64,000 bases of DNA from CAZHVS01 sp964536015 (GTDB lineage: Bacteria; Bacteroidota; Ignavibacteria; Ignavibacteriales; Ignavibacteriaceae), in NCBI GenBank assembly GCA_964536015.1, contig CAZHVS010000005.1, positions 139,271 to 203,270 on the forward strand. Direction: 5' to 3'. Below the pieces are notes generated by a model. It was not told the origin of the DNA and did not search any database. It saw nothing but the letters and a program-made list of their open reading frames with translations. Shown in pieces: positions 18,830 to 28,666 of the stretch (position 1 is the first letter of the stretch; every line of letters starts with the position of its first letter). A program made the position numbers and the translations under genes.

Positions 18830-19495
18830 ATGATAAAAAATTATAATCTTAAAATATCGTTATTCGTGGTTATTGTCAGTATTTATACCATGGCTCAGAC
18901 AAGTGAATTTCGTATTGCACGATTAAAGTATAACGGTGGGGGTGATTGGTATAATGATCCTTCGGCAGAAGTTAATTTATTAAAATTTCTTCAGAAGAAT
19001 ACTAATATCAAAGTCAAACCAGAATATGTCTTTGTAGATCTATCTTCGGATGAATTATTTTCTTATCCGTTTATTTTTATGACTGGTCATGGTAATGTGC
19101 TCTTTTCACAACAGGAAGCTGAAAAACTGAGAAAATATCTTGAGCAGGGAGGTTTTTTATACATTGATGATGATTATGGTTTAGATAAGGCGATGCGTAG
19201 GGAAATGAAAAAAGTGTTCAATGATAAAGAATTTATCGAGCTTCCCTTTACATACGGTTTGTACAATTGTTTTTATGATTTTTCCTCAGGTCCTCCTAAA
19301 ACGCATAAACATGATGAAAATCCTCCGCAAGGATTTGGAATATTTTCGGGGAAAAGACTATGTGTGTTTTATACTTTTGAATCTAACCCAAGTGATGGAT
19401 GGGCAGATCCCGAGGTTCATAATGATCCTCCAGCCAAAAGGGAAGAAGCTCTTAAATTTGGAGCGAATATAATTATCTGGTCATTAACTCATTAG
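18830..19495 (+). CDS. Exported DUF4159-type protein
   Basis: A 221-residue protein with an N-terminal signal segment (about 8-23). The mature part starts with RIARLKYNGGGDWYNDPSAE and has TGHG, LRKYLEQGGFLYIDDD and FGANIIIWSLTH, features of the DUF4159 family, which has a glutamine-amidotransferase-like fold without the usual catalytic set. In related bacteria such genes sit next to DUF4175-type and MoxR/BatA-like genes. Here the DUF4175-type gene follows after 17 bases, so the two are one operon. Function is unknown, probably envelope-associated. Confidence 0.75.
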   Translation: MIKNYNLKISLFVVIVSIYTMAQTSEFRIARLKYNGGGDWYNDPSAEVNLLKFLQKNTNIKVKPEYVFVDLSSDELFSYPFIFMTGHGNVLFSQQEAEKLRKYLEQGGFLYIDDDYGLDKAMRREMKKVFNDKEFIELPFTYGLYNCFYDFSSGPPKTHKHDENPPQGFGIFSGKRLCVFYTFESNPSDGWADPEVHNDPPAKREEALKFGANIIIWSLTH

Positions 19496-19512
19496 AATAT
19501 ATTTAAGTAATT

Positions 19513-22500
19513 TTGACTGAATTGAAATCAAAATATTACCATGAAATGCGAACAAAGATAAACTTGTTTGAAAATAAAAAAATAATGAGCAATACTCTAT
19601 TCATTATTCAAATTGCTGCAATTGTTTTTTTATTTGTTCTGTCGTTTATCATCTTCCTTGAGGGATATTTCTACTTTAATGCAATTACTAAAACCTGCAT
19701 CGTATATTTTCTTTCATTAGTTTTGTTTATAATATTTATTCGATATATTATTTATCCTTATCTGGTGATAAAGGAAATTGTGGGAAGAAGAGATTATTAT
19801 AATTCTGCAGAAAGAATAGGAAATCATTTCCCGCAGATTAAGGACGAATTAAAAAATGTATTTCAATTAATTTCGATAAACGACGAACACATTTATTCCT
19901 CTCAATTAATAAGCGCTTCTTTTTTCAGCATTTACAACAGGATTAAAGATATTGATTTTACAACAGCAATAACTTTTGAAAAATCCAGAAGGTTTTTGAA
20001 AGTTACTATACTATTTTCTTTATTATTTATCTTATTGTTTTTTGTCCCATCGTTCCAGTATGCGTCTTACAGGTTAATACATTATCAACAGAATTTTGTT
20101 CTTCCTCAAAAATTTTATTTCATAATAGAACCCGGGAATAAAAGTGTTACTAAGGGAGATAAAGTAACAATATTTCTTAAGGTTACAGAAGCTTCTGTTT
20201 CTAATATAAATTTTTATTATAAAGATGAAACTTTGACGAATTATGAAATTAGGAAATTAACAAAAGATAGTAGTGGATTCTTCAAGTTTTATTTTGAACA
20301 AGTTAATTCTTCAATCTTATATTATGCGGAAGCCGATGGTGTGCAGAGTGATGAATTTCAGATTACCGTAATTGAACGACCTTTAATTAAAAGTTTGAGC
20401 TTGCAGATATTTCCACCTTCATATACAGGGATATCAATTGTTGAACAAAAGGACAATGGGAATATCAATACAATAATTGGAAGTAATGTAAAATTATCAG
20501 TTGTTTCAAGTAAAGAATTAAAAACGGCATACTTGTTATATAGAGACTCCACTATTCAACAACTTAAAATCAATTCTAACTTAGCAAGTACACAATTCAC
20601 TGCTGTGAAAGAAAAAAGTTATTCGATAATAATGGAAGACTTAAATGGTAATAAAAATCTATCACCCGTGAATTATTCAATCAAACTTTTTCCTGATGAA
20701 TTTCCTTCAATTGAAATTATTTCACCGAATAAAAATGTAAATTTAAGCGAAGATCAAAGACTACCAATCTTTACAAAAATCTCTGATGACTATGGTTTTA
20801 CTAAACTGGTGCTAAATTATAAACTGATAAGTTCTAAGTATGAAACTGAACAAAAAAATTATCAGTCATTAGAAATTCCTATTAATAAAAATCTGAAGGA
20901 AGCAGAAATAAACTATATCTGGAATTTGTCAACAATGGATTTGGCAACGGAAGATGTCGTGTCTTACTTTTTAGAGATTTATGATAATGATATAGTAAGT
21001 GGGCCAAAGTTATCTAAATCGGCTGATTTCACTATCAGAATTCCATCCCTCGATGAAATTTTTCAGCATGCAGATGATAAGCAAAAAAAGGTTGAAGAAG
21101 ATTTGCTGAAAACATTAAAAGAAGCTGAAGAGTTGAAAAAAGAACTTGAGAAAATTGACCAGAATTTAAAGAGTGATAAAAAGGATATTAACTGGGAAGA
21201 AAAAGATAAGCTGCAAAAAGCTGTGGATAAATTTGAAAAACTTCAAAACAAAGTTGATGAAATTAACAAACAGTTGAACGAAGCCAAACAGGAATTACAG
21301 GAAAACAATCTATTAAAACCAGAAACACTTGAAAAGTATCTTGAATTACAGAAGTTATTCAATGAATTGAGTTCTGATGAAATGAAAAAAGCAATGGAGC
21401 AAATGCAAAACGTTTTGCAAAAAATGGACAGAAAATTGACTCAGAATCAACTTCAAAATATGAAACTTGATGAAGATACTTTTAAGAAAAGCCTGGAAAG
21501 AACTATTAATCTTTTAAAGCGAGTACAGGTTGAACAAAAAATGGAAGAGATAATTAAAAGATTAGACCAGATTGAATTAAAGCAAAATGAGCTTCAGCAA
21601 GAGACCGAAAAATCGGATTTGTCAAATAAAACAGAAAGGGAATCATTACAAAAGCAGCAAGACGAAATTTCTAAAGAGATGGAAAAACTTACTCAGGAGA
21701 TAAAAGAGCTGAGCGATAAAATGAAAGACTTACAAGATATGCCAAATGAAGATTTGGAAAATTCTAAAGAAGAGTTTGATAAACAGGACAATGAAAAATT
21801 ATCGGAGGACGCTTCAAGTGAAATTCAAAAAATGAAAAAGCAGGAATCACAACAGCTGCAAAAACAGCTCTCAAAGAATATGAAAAAGATGAAACAAAAT
21901 TTTTCTTCTATGCAACAAAAAATGCAACAGGAGAATCAAATGAAAACTTTTACAGAAATGTTTCGTCTTCTCAATGAGATAATAAATCTTTCAAAAAAAC
22001 AGGAGGACTTAAAGAATCAGACTTTAAATGATTTGCAAAGCAAAAGAAATAATGAAATCACAAAGCAACAGGATGAATTAAAGAGAAATCTTCAAAAGAT
22101 ATTATCACAATTATCTAATCTTTCTCAGAAAACTTTTGCAGTTACTCCTGAAATGGGAAAAGCGTTAGGAGATGCTTTAGGTGATATGGAAAAAGCAATA
22201 AATGATTTACAAAACCGCAACAATAATCAGGCATCAAATAATCAGAGAGAAGCCATGGGCTCACTCAATGAAGCTGCAACACTGATGAAGGAAATGATGG
22301 ATGCAATGTCCCAGGGTGGAATGCAAGGTGGAGGAATGATGTCTTTAATGAAACAACTTGGACAATTATCACAGCAGCAAATGAGCTTAAATAATCTTAC
22401 TCAAAAATTGCAGGGACAAGGTCAAGGAAATCTTACACCAGAAGAACAGTCCCAATTACAAAGATTGGCTCAGCAACAGGATTTAATTAAAAAATCACTT

Positions 22501-22890
22501 GAACAATTAAACGAGGAGGCAAGAAGAACAGGTGAATCAAAAAGGTTTCCATCAAATTTGCAGGATATAGTTAAACAGATGGAAGAAGTTGTTACTTCGA
22601 TGAAAACAGAAAAATTGAATGATGAACTGGTACAAAAGCAGGAAAAAATATTATCGAAATTATTGGATGCGCAAAAATCGATTAATGAAAGAGACTTTGA
22701 AAAAGAAAGGAAAAGCAATACTGGCGAGAATGTTTTAAGGAATTCTCCAGGTGAGTTAAAAACTGGAGTGAGCAAAAAACATAATCTTAAAGACGAGTTA
22801 AATAAAATTTTTAATGAAGGCTATAAGAAGGATTATGAAGAGCTGATAAGAAAATATTATGAGGCTCTACAAAAAGAAACAACTAATTAA
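19513..22890 (+). CDS. Large membrane-anchored coiled-coil protein (DUF4175-like)
   Basis: A 1125-residue protein with three N-terminal membrane helices (about 24-50, 52-75 and 158-178), an extracytoplasmic beta-rich region (about 190-520) and then more than 450 residues of highly charged coiled coil rich in Lys, Glu and Gln. A Gly/Met/Gln-rich stretch (GGMQGGGMMS) lies near 935-945. The layout matches DUF4175-type proteins found with DUF4159. The TTG start at 19513 is uncertain; the first ATG is 11 codons inside. A strong bidirectional terminator follows. Function unknown; a structural or scaffolding role in the envelope is an inference. Confidence 0.8.
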   Translation: MTELKSKYYHEMRTKINLFENKKIMSNTLFIIQIAAIVFLFVLSFIIFLEGYFYFNAITKTCIVYFLSLVLFIIFIRYIIYPYLVIKEIVGRRDYYNSAERIGNHFPQIKDELKNVFQLISINDEHIYSSQLISASFFSIYNRIKDIDFTTAITFEKSRRFLKVTILFSLLFILLFFVPSFQYASYRLIHYQQNFVLPQKFYFIIEPGNKSVTKGDKVTIFLKVTEASVSNINFYYKDETLTNYEIRKLTKDSSGFFKFYFEQVNSSILYYAEADGVQSDEFQITVIERPLIKSLSLQIFPPSYTGISIVEQKDNGNINTIIGSNVKLSVVSSKELKTAYLLYRDSTIQQLKINSNLASTQFTAVKEKSYSIIMEDLNGNKNLSPVNYSIKLFPDEFPSIEIISPNKNVNLSEDQRLPIFTKISDDYGFTKLVLNYKLISSKYETEQKNYQSLEIPINKNLKEAEINYIWNLSTMDLATEDVVSYFLEIYDNDIVSGPKLSKSADFTIRIPSLDEIFQHADDKQKKVEEDLLKTLKEAEELKKELEKIDQNLKSDKKDINWEEKDKLQKAVDKFEKLQNKVDEINKQLNEAKQELQENNLLKPETLEKYLELQKLFNELSSDEMKKAMEQMQNVLQKMDRKLTQNQLQNMKLDEDTFKKSLERTINLLKRVQVEQKMEEIIKRLDQIELKQNELQQETEKSDLSNKTERESLQKQQDEISKEMEKLTQEIKELSDKMKDLQDMPNEDLENSKEEFDKQDNEKLSEDASSEIQKMKKQESQQLQKQLSKNMKKMKQNFSSMQQKMQQENQMKTFTEMFRLLNEIINLSKKQEDLKNQTLNDLQSKRNNEITKQQDELKRNLQKILSQLSNLSQKTFAVTPEMGKALGDALGDMEKAINDLQNRNNNQASNNQREAMGSLNEAATLMKEMMDAMSQGGMQGGGMMSLMKQLGQLSQQQMSLNNLTQKLQGQGQGNLTPEEQSQLQRLAQQQDLIKKSLEQLNEEARRTGESKRFPSNLQDIVKQMEEVVTSMKTEKLNDELVQKQEKILSKLLDAQKSINERDFEKERKSNTGENVLRNSPGELKTGVSKKHNLKDELNKIFNEGYKKDYEELIRKYYEALQKETTN

Positions 22891-22901
22891 TTTAAAACAA
22901 A

Positions 22902-22927
22902 AAAGGCTGCCAATAAAGACAGCCTTT
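22902..22927. terminator. Bidirectional terminator between convergent genes
   Basis: An 8-bp perfect stem AAAGGCTG/CAGCCTTT with A-runs on the left and T-rich sequence on the right in each direction, placed 11 bases after the plus-strand stop and 23 bases after the minus-strand stop. Confidence 0.85.
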
Positions 22928-22950
22928 ATAAAACTTGAAGAAATTAGTTT

Positions 22951-23511
22951 TTACAAACCGAATTTTACTCCAACTCTTGCTCCTACATAACTTAAATCAT
23001 CAGCAACCATCTGATATTTTGCACTGAGATCAAGCATAGCTTTGGTACCGATAGGTAATTCATATCCAGCACCAACACCGAATCCAAATTTACTTTCACT
23101 GACATCAGATGAAGATGTTACTGTGGTGCCGCCAATAGTATATTGCGACTCAGCTGAAAATGTAAACATATGTAAACCGGTTTCAACTAAACCATAAAAA
23201 CCAGGGGCAAAGAAATATTTTGCTCCAACAAGTATCGGAATAGCAGAATAATCGGTTGTAATTTTATAAGTTCCAGCAGAATATTCTTTTCCGCCCCACA
23301 TCAAATAGCCAACTTTTGCATAGCCATTTAATTTTGGCATAAAAGACATTTCAAATGTTGCTGTTCCACCAAAGCCCATGTCAGCGTAATCACCAAAATC
23401 TCCCATAGGAAGAGCAATTTCGCCTCCAACACCAAGATACATCTTGGTTTGAGCGTTGGAAAAACCAACAAATAATACAACTGCTACTAAAACAGCAAGA
23501 ATTTTTTTCAT
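22951..23511 (-). CDS. Outer-membrane beta-barrel protein
   Basis: A 186-residue protein with a signal peptide (MKKILAVLVAVVLFVGF, cleavage after SNA) and alternating aromatic/hydrophobic strands typical of an eight-stranded OmpA/OmpX-type barrel. It ends in GARVGVKFGL; a C-terminal hydrophobic strand is usual for barrels. An AAGGAG ribosome site sits 6 bases before the ATG, suggesting good expression. No ligand or partner can be inferred. It is monocistronic, bounded by a terminator on one side and an operator-like palindrome on the other. Confidence 0.85.
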   Translation of the reverse strand: MKKILAVLVAVVLFVGFSNAQTKMYLGVGGEIALPMGDFGDYADMGFGGTATFEMSFMPKLNGYAKVGYLMWGGKEYSAGTYKITTDYSAIPILVGAKYFFAPGFYGLVETGLHMFTFSAESQYTIGGTTVTSSSDVSESKFGFGVGAGYELPIGTKAMLDLSAKYQMVADDLSYVGARVGVKFGL

Positions 23512-23674
23512 TTTGTACTCCTTAATTTATTGATAATTATAAGTTGTTTGAAACTTATCTTATTAATTGTATAAATATAACACTCAAATGTAAAAATAAA
23601 TTAGTTAATATTGCAACAAATATTATTACTTAAATCACAAAAAATTATTTACTTATTGTAAACGATAAAATAGT

Positions 23675-23689
23675 TGGAATTGTTCCAAA
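23675..23689. promoter_or_regulatory. Palindrome TTGGAA-N3-TTCCAA in a divergent promoter region
   Basis: A perfect 6-bp inverted repeat with a 3-base spacer lies midway in the 238-base gap between the outer-membrane protein gene and the PAS kinase gene, which are divergent. Such a symmetric site could bind a dimeric regulator of either gene. No factor can be assigned. Confidence 0.3.
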
Positions 23690-23749
23690 ACTGTATTAAA
23701 AAGTTAAAGTGAAATTTGTATTTTTAGAATGAAAGTAAATTAAGTTTTG

Positions 23750-25297
23750 ATGAAAGAAATACTAAATAGATTATTGCAGCAAATATCTATTGCTACAAAT
23801 ACAGACTTAGCAATTGTTGTGAGAGATAGAGCATCTGTCTATCAAGTCGTATCTATGTCCGTAGATATTAAGATTTCAGATGATGAAAGAAATAATTTAT
23901 GCGGGATTTCTTGCCAAAAGAAGAAAGAATTAATTGTGCTTGAAGGAAAAGAATATGAGTTTATTCATACAATTAATTTCTCATCTAACAAAACTTGTGA
24001 ATCATTCAGATTGATACTATTAAATAAAAAGAAAAAAAGAACTAAACCTGCATTGTCAAATCTGAATAATTTTAATAAAATTCTTAATTATTTATTTGTT
24101 GAAGAATGCAGACAGAAAGAAGTTATAAAATCTGCAGAACGTTTTCGTGCAATTCTTGAAACACTTGATGATTTTATTTTTGTTCTTGATAGCAAAGGAA
24201 ATATCAGCTTTGTAAATAAAAGCGGGGCTATCTTACTGGAATATATCCCGGAGGAACTTCTTAATAAACATTTTCTATATATTATTGATGAAACAGATAA
24301 GCCTAATGTTGCAAGATCGTTCAGGGAATTATTAAAAGTTAATTCAGTAATTAATTTTGAAGCAGTTTTAAAAACGAAATATGGGAAAAGTATTGTTTTC
24401 GAAATAAATGCCCGTTCAAATTTTGAAAACGATAAATTGGAATCCGTTGTAGGAATTGGTCGAGACATTACCACAAGAAAAATATATAACAACAAACTTT
24501 CCGAATTAAATAATAAGCTTATAGAAGCAAATCGTCTTGTAGCAATTGAAAGAGACAGGGCAAAACAAAGAATATCTGTACTTGAAGAATTAAATAGACT
24601 AAAAAATGAATTTGTTTCTAGCATCTCGCACGAATTCAGAACTCCGCTTGCATCGATTATCGGATTTGCAGAAACAATAGATTCAGACCCTCATTTACCT
24701 GATTCAACAAAAAAAGAATTTAATGCTATAATTCTTTCTGAAGCTAAAAGATTGGCAAAACTAATTAATGATGTACTCGATGTATCGAAAATTGAAAGCG
24801 GGAAAATAGTACTCAATAAACAAAAATTTAACCTTATAAAGGTTATACAAAATGTTCTAACACAAATATCGCAACGAATAAAAGAAAAAAATATTTTTCT
24901 GTCAGTAGATATATCTGATGATGAAATTATTATTTTTGCAGATGAAGAAAGAATTAAACAGGTTTTTGAAAACATTCTTGATAATGCTATTAAGTTTAAT
25001 AAGAAAGATGGACGGATTACAGTATTTGTGCAAAGTTTGTATAAAGAAGTTGAAATAATTATTAGTGATACCGGGGTTGGAATTCCACAGAAGGATTTGC
25101 CTTTTATTTATCAGAAATTTTATCGTGTTGAAAGACCAAATACAGAAACGCAAGGAACAGGTTTGGGTTTATCCATAGCTAAACAGATTGTTGATTTACA
25201 TAAAGGATTGATTAATATTAAAAGTGATGTTAATCGGGGAACAACTGTAATTATTAAATTTCCAAAAGTATATTTTAAAGATGAAGGTGGGATTTGA
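23750..25297 (+). CDS. Cytoplasmic PAS sensor histidine kinase
   Basis: About 515 residues with no membrane helix. The N-terminal 120 residues are a GAF-like region carrying CGISC and a later Cys, which could bind a metal or respond to redox (inference). A PAS domain follows (about 130-245), then a coiled coil, the DHp helix with SISHEFRTPLASII and HATPase_c (DNAIKFN, DTGVGIP, GTGLGLS). I start it at the ATG at 23750; a TTG one codon upstream would give an extra Met. It is coupled by TTGA overlap to the NtrC-type regulator, its likely partner. Confidence 0.88.
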   Translation: MKEILNRLLQQISIATNTDLAIVVRDRASVYQVVSMSVDIKISDDERNNLCGISCQKKKELIVLEGKEYEFIHTINFSSNKTCESFRLILLNKKKKRTKPALSNLNNFNKILNYLFVEECRQKEVIKSAERFRAILETLDDFIFVLDSKGNISFVNKSGAILLEYIPEELLNKHFLYIIDETDKPNVARSFRELLKVNSVINFEAVLKTKYGKSIVFEINARSNFENDKLESVVGIGRDITTRKIYNNKLSELNNKLIEANRLVAIERDRAKQRISVLEELNRLKNEFVSSISHEFRTPLASIIGFAETIDSDPHLPDSTKKEFNAIILSEAKRLAKLINDVLDVSKIESGKIVLNKQKFNLIKVIQNVLTQISQRIKEKNIFLSVDISDDEIIIFADEERIKQVFENILDNAIKFNKKDGRITVFVQSLYKEVEIIISDTGVGIPQKDLPFIYQKFYRVERPNTETQGTGLGLSIAKQIVDLHKGLINIKSDVNRGTTVIIKFPKVYFKDEGGI

Positions 25298-26679
25298 ATA
25301 AATTAGTTTTTATTGTTGATGATGAACCGTCTATTTCCAAATTATTAACATATTGGGTTCGCGATAAATGGAATTATCCGGTTGAAGTTTTTGAGAACGG
25401 TGAAGATGTTCTGAAAAAACTATCTTCAAGACCTAGTCTTGTCTTACTTGATATAATGCTTCCCGGGTTAAACGGAGTTGAAGTTTTAAAGCAGATAAAA
25501 CAATTTGATGAAAATCTACCGGTGATTATGCTCTCGGCACAGGGAAGAATTGAAGTAGCTCTTGAAGCTTTAAAGTTGGGGGCATTTGATTATTTCCCAA
25601 AGCCAATTGATATTCAAAAACTTGAGCCAACTATAAAAAATGCATTAAAAAATTATGATCTGTTAAAAGAAATTCAAAACTTAAAAGAAAGTGCGAAACG
25701 AGAATATAGCTTTGAAAATATAATTTCCGCTGATGGAAAAATGCAGGATGTGTTTAAACTTGTTAACAAAGTTCTTAATAATGATATAACTGTTTTAATT
25801 TATGGAGAGAGTGGTACTGGAAAAGAATTAATTGCAAGAGCAATTCATTATAACGGCATAAGAAAAGATAAACCGTTTGTAGTAGTTAATTGTGCATCTA
25901 TACCAAGAGAATTGCTTGAAAGTGAATTGTTTGGACATGAAAAAGGATCATTTACCGGAGCATATCAGCGTAAACTTGGAAAATTTGAAGTTGCAAACGA
26001 AGGCACTATTTTCTTGGATGAAATTGGTGATATGGAAATGACATTGCAGGCAAAGTTATTAAGGGTCATTCAAGAAAAGACTTTTGAAAGAGTTGGTGGA
26101 AATGAATTAATAAAATCAGATGTAAGAATTATTTCAGCCACAAATCGCGATCTTAAAAAAGCTGTGGAGCAAAAAGAATTCCGAGAAGATTTATTTTATA
26201 GGTTAAATTCCTTTCCTATTAATGTTCCGCCATTGCGTGTTAGGAAAGGAGACATTCTTGTTCTTGCTGAACATTTTCTTGAGACATGCAATTTAAAATT
26301 GAATAAAAGTTTAAAAGGCTTTACCAAGAAAGCTCTTAAACTGATTTATGAATATGACTGGCCTGGAAATGTCCGCGAGTTAGAAAATACAATTGAACGA
26401 TGTGTAATTATTACCGATGGTAATTATATTGATGTTGAGGATTTTCCTTTGCATATTAAAGCACTTGATACATCAAAGAAAATTGAAATGACAGGCTCTT
26501 TGTTTGTCGATGAAAATATAATTCCGTTTGAAAAAATAAAAGAAGAAGCTATCAGGCATGCCCTTAAAGTAACAAAAGGCAATATTCTTGAAGCAGCACG
26601 TAAACTAAAACTCGGTAGAGCCACTATTTATCGTTTGATGGAAAAATACAAAGTAAACAGTAAAGAATTTGAAAATTAA
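25294..26679 (+). CDS. NtrC-family sigma-54-dependent response regulator
   Basis: A 461-residue regulator: receiver (about 4-120, LVLLDIMLPG), AAA+ (about 145-375, Walker A GESGTGKELI, Walker B TIFLDEIGDM) and Fis-type HTH (about 425-458, NILEAARKLKLGRATIYRL). The sigma-54 loop reads GSFTGA, an accepted variant of GAFTGA. The start is TTG, overlapping the kinase stop as TTGA. Fourteen bases downstream lies the STAS gene, so kinase, regulator, STAS protein and phosphatase probably form one operon. Confidence 0.9.
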   Translation: MNKLVFIVDDEPSISKLLTYWVRDKWNYPVEVFENGEDVLKKLSSRPSLVLLDIMLPGLNGVEVLKQIKQFDENLPVIMLSAQGRIEVALEALKLGAFDYFPKPIDIQKLEPTIKNALKNYDLLKEIQNLKESAKREYSFENIISADGKMQDVFKLVNKVLNNDITVLIYGESGTGKELIARAIHYNGIRKDKPFVVVNCASIPRELLESELFGHEKGSFTGAYQRKLGKFEVANEGTIFLDEIGDMEMTLQAKLLRVIQEKTFERVGGNELIKSDVRIISATNRDLKKAVEQKEFREDLFYRLNSFPINVPPLRVRKGDILVLAEHFLETCNLKLNKSLKGFTKKALKLIYEYDWPGNVRELENTIERCVIITDGNYIDVEDFPLHIKALDTSKKIEMTGSLFVDENIIPFEKIKEEAIRHALKVTKGNILEAARKLKLGRATIYRLMEKYKVNSKEFEN

Positions 26680-26693
26680 TAAGGAGTATAATC

Positions 26694-27041
26694 ATGGATT
26701 TTAATAAAGAAAATTTCGGTGATGTAGTAGTTGAAGTTGTAAATCTAAGCAGGGCTACTTTGAAAGAAGCTGAACTTTTCAAAAAAACTCTTACAGAAGA
26801 TATTGAACTGGGAGCTCGAAAATTAATTGTGGATTTAAGCGAATGTGAATTTATTGATTCCACTTTTTTGGGAGCACTTGTCGTATCATTAAAAAAGATA
26901 ACAGCACTTGGTGGTGATATGAAGCTTGTTGGGTTTCAACCTTCTGTTCATTCAATGTTTGAATTAACACGAATGCACAGAGTTTTTGAAGCTTATCCAA
27001 GCAAACAAGAAGCTATTGAAAGTTTTGGAAGAAAAATTTAA
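26694..27041 (+). CDS. STAS-domain anti-sigma factor antagonist-like protein
   Basis: A 115-residue single STAS domain. The phosphorylatable Ser is in FIDSTFLGAL (Ser56), as in SpoIIAA/RsbV proteins. An AAGGAG ribosome site lies 8 bases before the ATG. The next gene, 8 bases on, encodes an RsbU-type PP2C phosphatase with two receiver domains, so the phosphatase probably activates this protein by removing phosphate from Ser56. The cognate anti-sigma kinase (RsbW-type) is not in the window. Confidence 0.88.
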   Translation: MDFNKENFGDVVVEVVNLSRATLKEAELFKKTLTEDIELGARKLIVDLSECEFIDSTFLGALVVSLKKITALGGDMKLVGFQPSVHSMFELTRMHRVFEAYPSKQEAIESFGRKI

Positions 27042-27049
27042 GCAAGCCA

Positions 27050-28615
27050 ATGATTGCCGAAGACAAAAAAAATATCCTTGTCATTGATGATGATTTAACT
27101 ATAAGAAAATTAATCTCTTTTCACCTTAAGAAGAAAGACTATTCTGTAATTGAAGCGGGAGGTTCTGAAGAAGCTTCTATTTTGCTTGAGGAACAGAAAG
27201 TTGATTTGGTACTTTGTGATGTAAATATGGATGGAATGGATGGCTTTACATTTTGCCAGAAAGTCCGTGAATCAGAACAACATAGAACTCTTCCTTTTAT
27301 TTTTGTTACCGCTAAAGGCAGTTTAGAAGATAAAGAAAAAGCCCTTGCTGTTGGTGGAGATGATTTAATTTCCAAACCTTTTGATGTACAGGAGCTTTTA
27401 CTAAAAATTCAAGCACTAATAAGAAGATCAGAAATCTATCGTGCCTATGGTTCAAAACGGCAAGTAGAAAGAACTGAGAAAGAAGATGTAGACAAAATTC
27501 TTTTAGTAGATGATGACATCTCTTTGGCAAAATTGTTTCAATATAATTTATCCAAAGCTGGTTTTGAATGTAACATTGCTCATAATGTAAACGATGGTTT
27601 TCAGCTAGCAAAATCGTATCAACCGGATATAATTATTTCTGATATAATGATGCCTGAAGTTGATGGTTTTGAATTTAGGAGAATGCTATTAACAGACCCG
27701 GAACTGAGGTCTATCCCATTTTTATTTTTAACTGCAAAAGGTGGTGAAGACGACATTCTTCAAGGCTATGATTTGGGAATTACTGATTATGTATTAAAAA
27801 CAGCTGGGCCAAGAGTTGTTGTTGCAAAAGTATCCGCAATAATTAAAAGTCTTCGCAAAGAAAGACAAAAAGTCTTTTCAGAGATTCACAAAGCCGCTGA
27901 TAATATGCGGGTGAAAGTTGTTCCAGACGATTTTCCGAATTTTAAAGGATTCGATATTAAACACTGGCATATTCCATTTAAAGGCATTCCGGGTGGTGAT
28001 TTTATTGATTACTTTAAAATTGATGATGAACAATTAGTGGTTGTGCTTGGTGATGTAATGGGGAAAAAATGGGGTGCGTGGTACTTTGCCGTAGCATATG
28101 CTGGTTATGTTCGAAGTGCAATAAGAGTTGCACTTCAAAATATAAAAGAATATTCTCCAAAACTAATTTTGGAACAGGTTAATAATTCAATTTACCAGGA
28201 TTCCCGAATCTCTGAAGTCTTTGCAACGCTTTCAATAATAGTTCTAAATAATAAAACGAATACAATTAAATATGCTGGGGCTGGTGATCTTCCAATTGTA
28301 TTAAAAAAAGCAGATACAAACCAGGCGGAATTAATTCAATCGAACGGTATGTTGCTGGGTTTTTCACCAGATGGTTTATTTGAAGATATAAGTTTAATCT
28401 CCAATAAAGGAGACATGATTCTTTTATTTACTGACGGAATAATTGAATCAAGAAACCTATCGGGGGAATCTCTGGGCACAAATAATCTTCTAAAATTAGT
28501 GGAAGCAGTTGAAGCGGGAAATGAATTTCTTCAGAACTTTAAAGAAAAGATTTTAAACTTTACAAATCAAAAATTTGAAGATGATTTGAGTTTAATAGCA
28601 ATAAAGGCAACATAA
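27050..28615 (+). CDS. REC-REC-PP2C (RsbU/SpoIIE-type) phosphatase
   Basis: A 521-residue protein with two receiver domains in tandem (about 8-125 with LVLCDVNMDG, and about 148-265 with IIISDIMMPE) followed by a PP2C-type phosphatase (about 290-521) with GGDFIDYF, VVVLGDVMGK, AGAGDLP and ILLFTDGIIE, the metal-binding motifs of SpoIIE/RsbU. Both receivers retain the phosphoacceptor Asp; the second has Lys in LKTAGPR rather than the usual KP. It should dephosphorylate the neighbouring STAS protein in response to phosphorylation by histidine kinases. Confidence 0.9.
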   Translation: MIAEDKKNILVIDDDLTIRKLISFHLKKKDYSVIEAGGSEEASILLEEQKVDLVLCDVNMDGMDGFTFCQKVRESEQHRTLPFIFVTAKGSLEDKEKALAVGGDDLISKPFDVQELLLKIQALIRRSEIYRAYGSKRQVERTEKEDVDKILLVDDDISLAKLFQYNLSKAGFECNIAHNVNDGFQLAKSYQPDIIISDIMMPEVDGFEFRRMLLTDPELRSIPFLFLTAKGGEDDILQGYDLGITDYVLKTAGPRVVVAKVSAIIKSLRKERQKVFSEIHKAADNMRVKVVPDDFPNFKGFDIKHWHIPFKGIPGGDFIDYFKIDDEQLVVVLGDVMGKKWGAWYFAVAYAGYVRSAIRVALQNIKEYSPKLILEQVNNSIYQDSRISEVFATLSIIVLNNKTNTIKYAGAGDLPIVLKKADTNQAELIQSNGMLLGFSPDGLFEDISLISNKGDMILLFTDGIIESRNLSGESLGTNNLLKLVEAVEAGNEFLQNFKEKILNFTNQKFEDDLSLIAIKAT

Positions 28616-28628
28616 ATACAATTTAAAA

Positions 28629-28657
28629 AGAAGCAGGAAATTTTGTTCCCTGCTTCT
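28629..28657. terminator. Bidirectional terminator
   Basis: A 9-bp perfect stem AGAAGCAGG/CCTGCTTCT with an A/T-rich loop, flanked by A-rich and T-rich stretches, lies 13 bases after the phosphatase gene and 10 bases beyond the stop of the convergent LeuD-like gene. Confidence 0.8.
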
Positions 28658-28666
28658 GAATATTAA

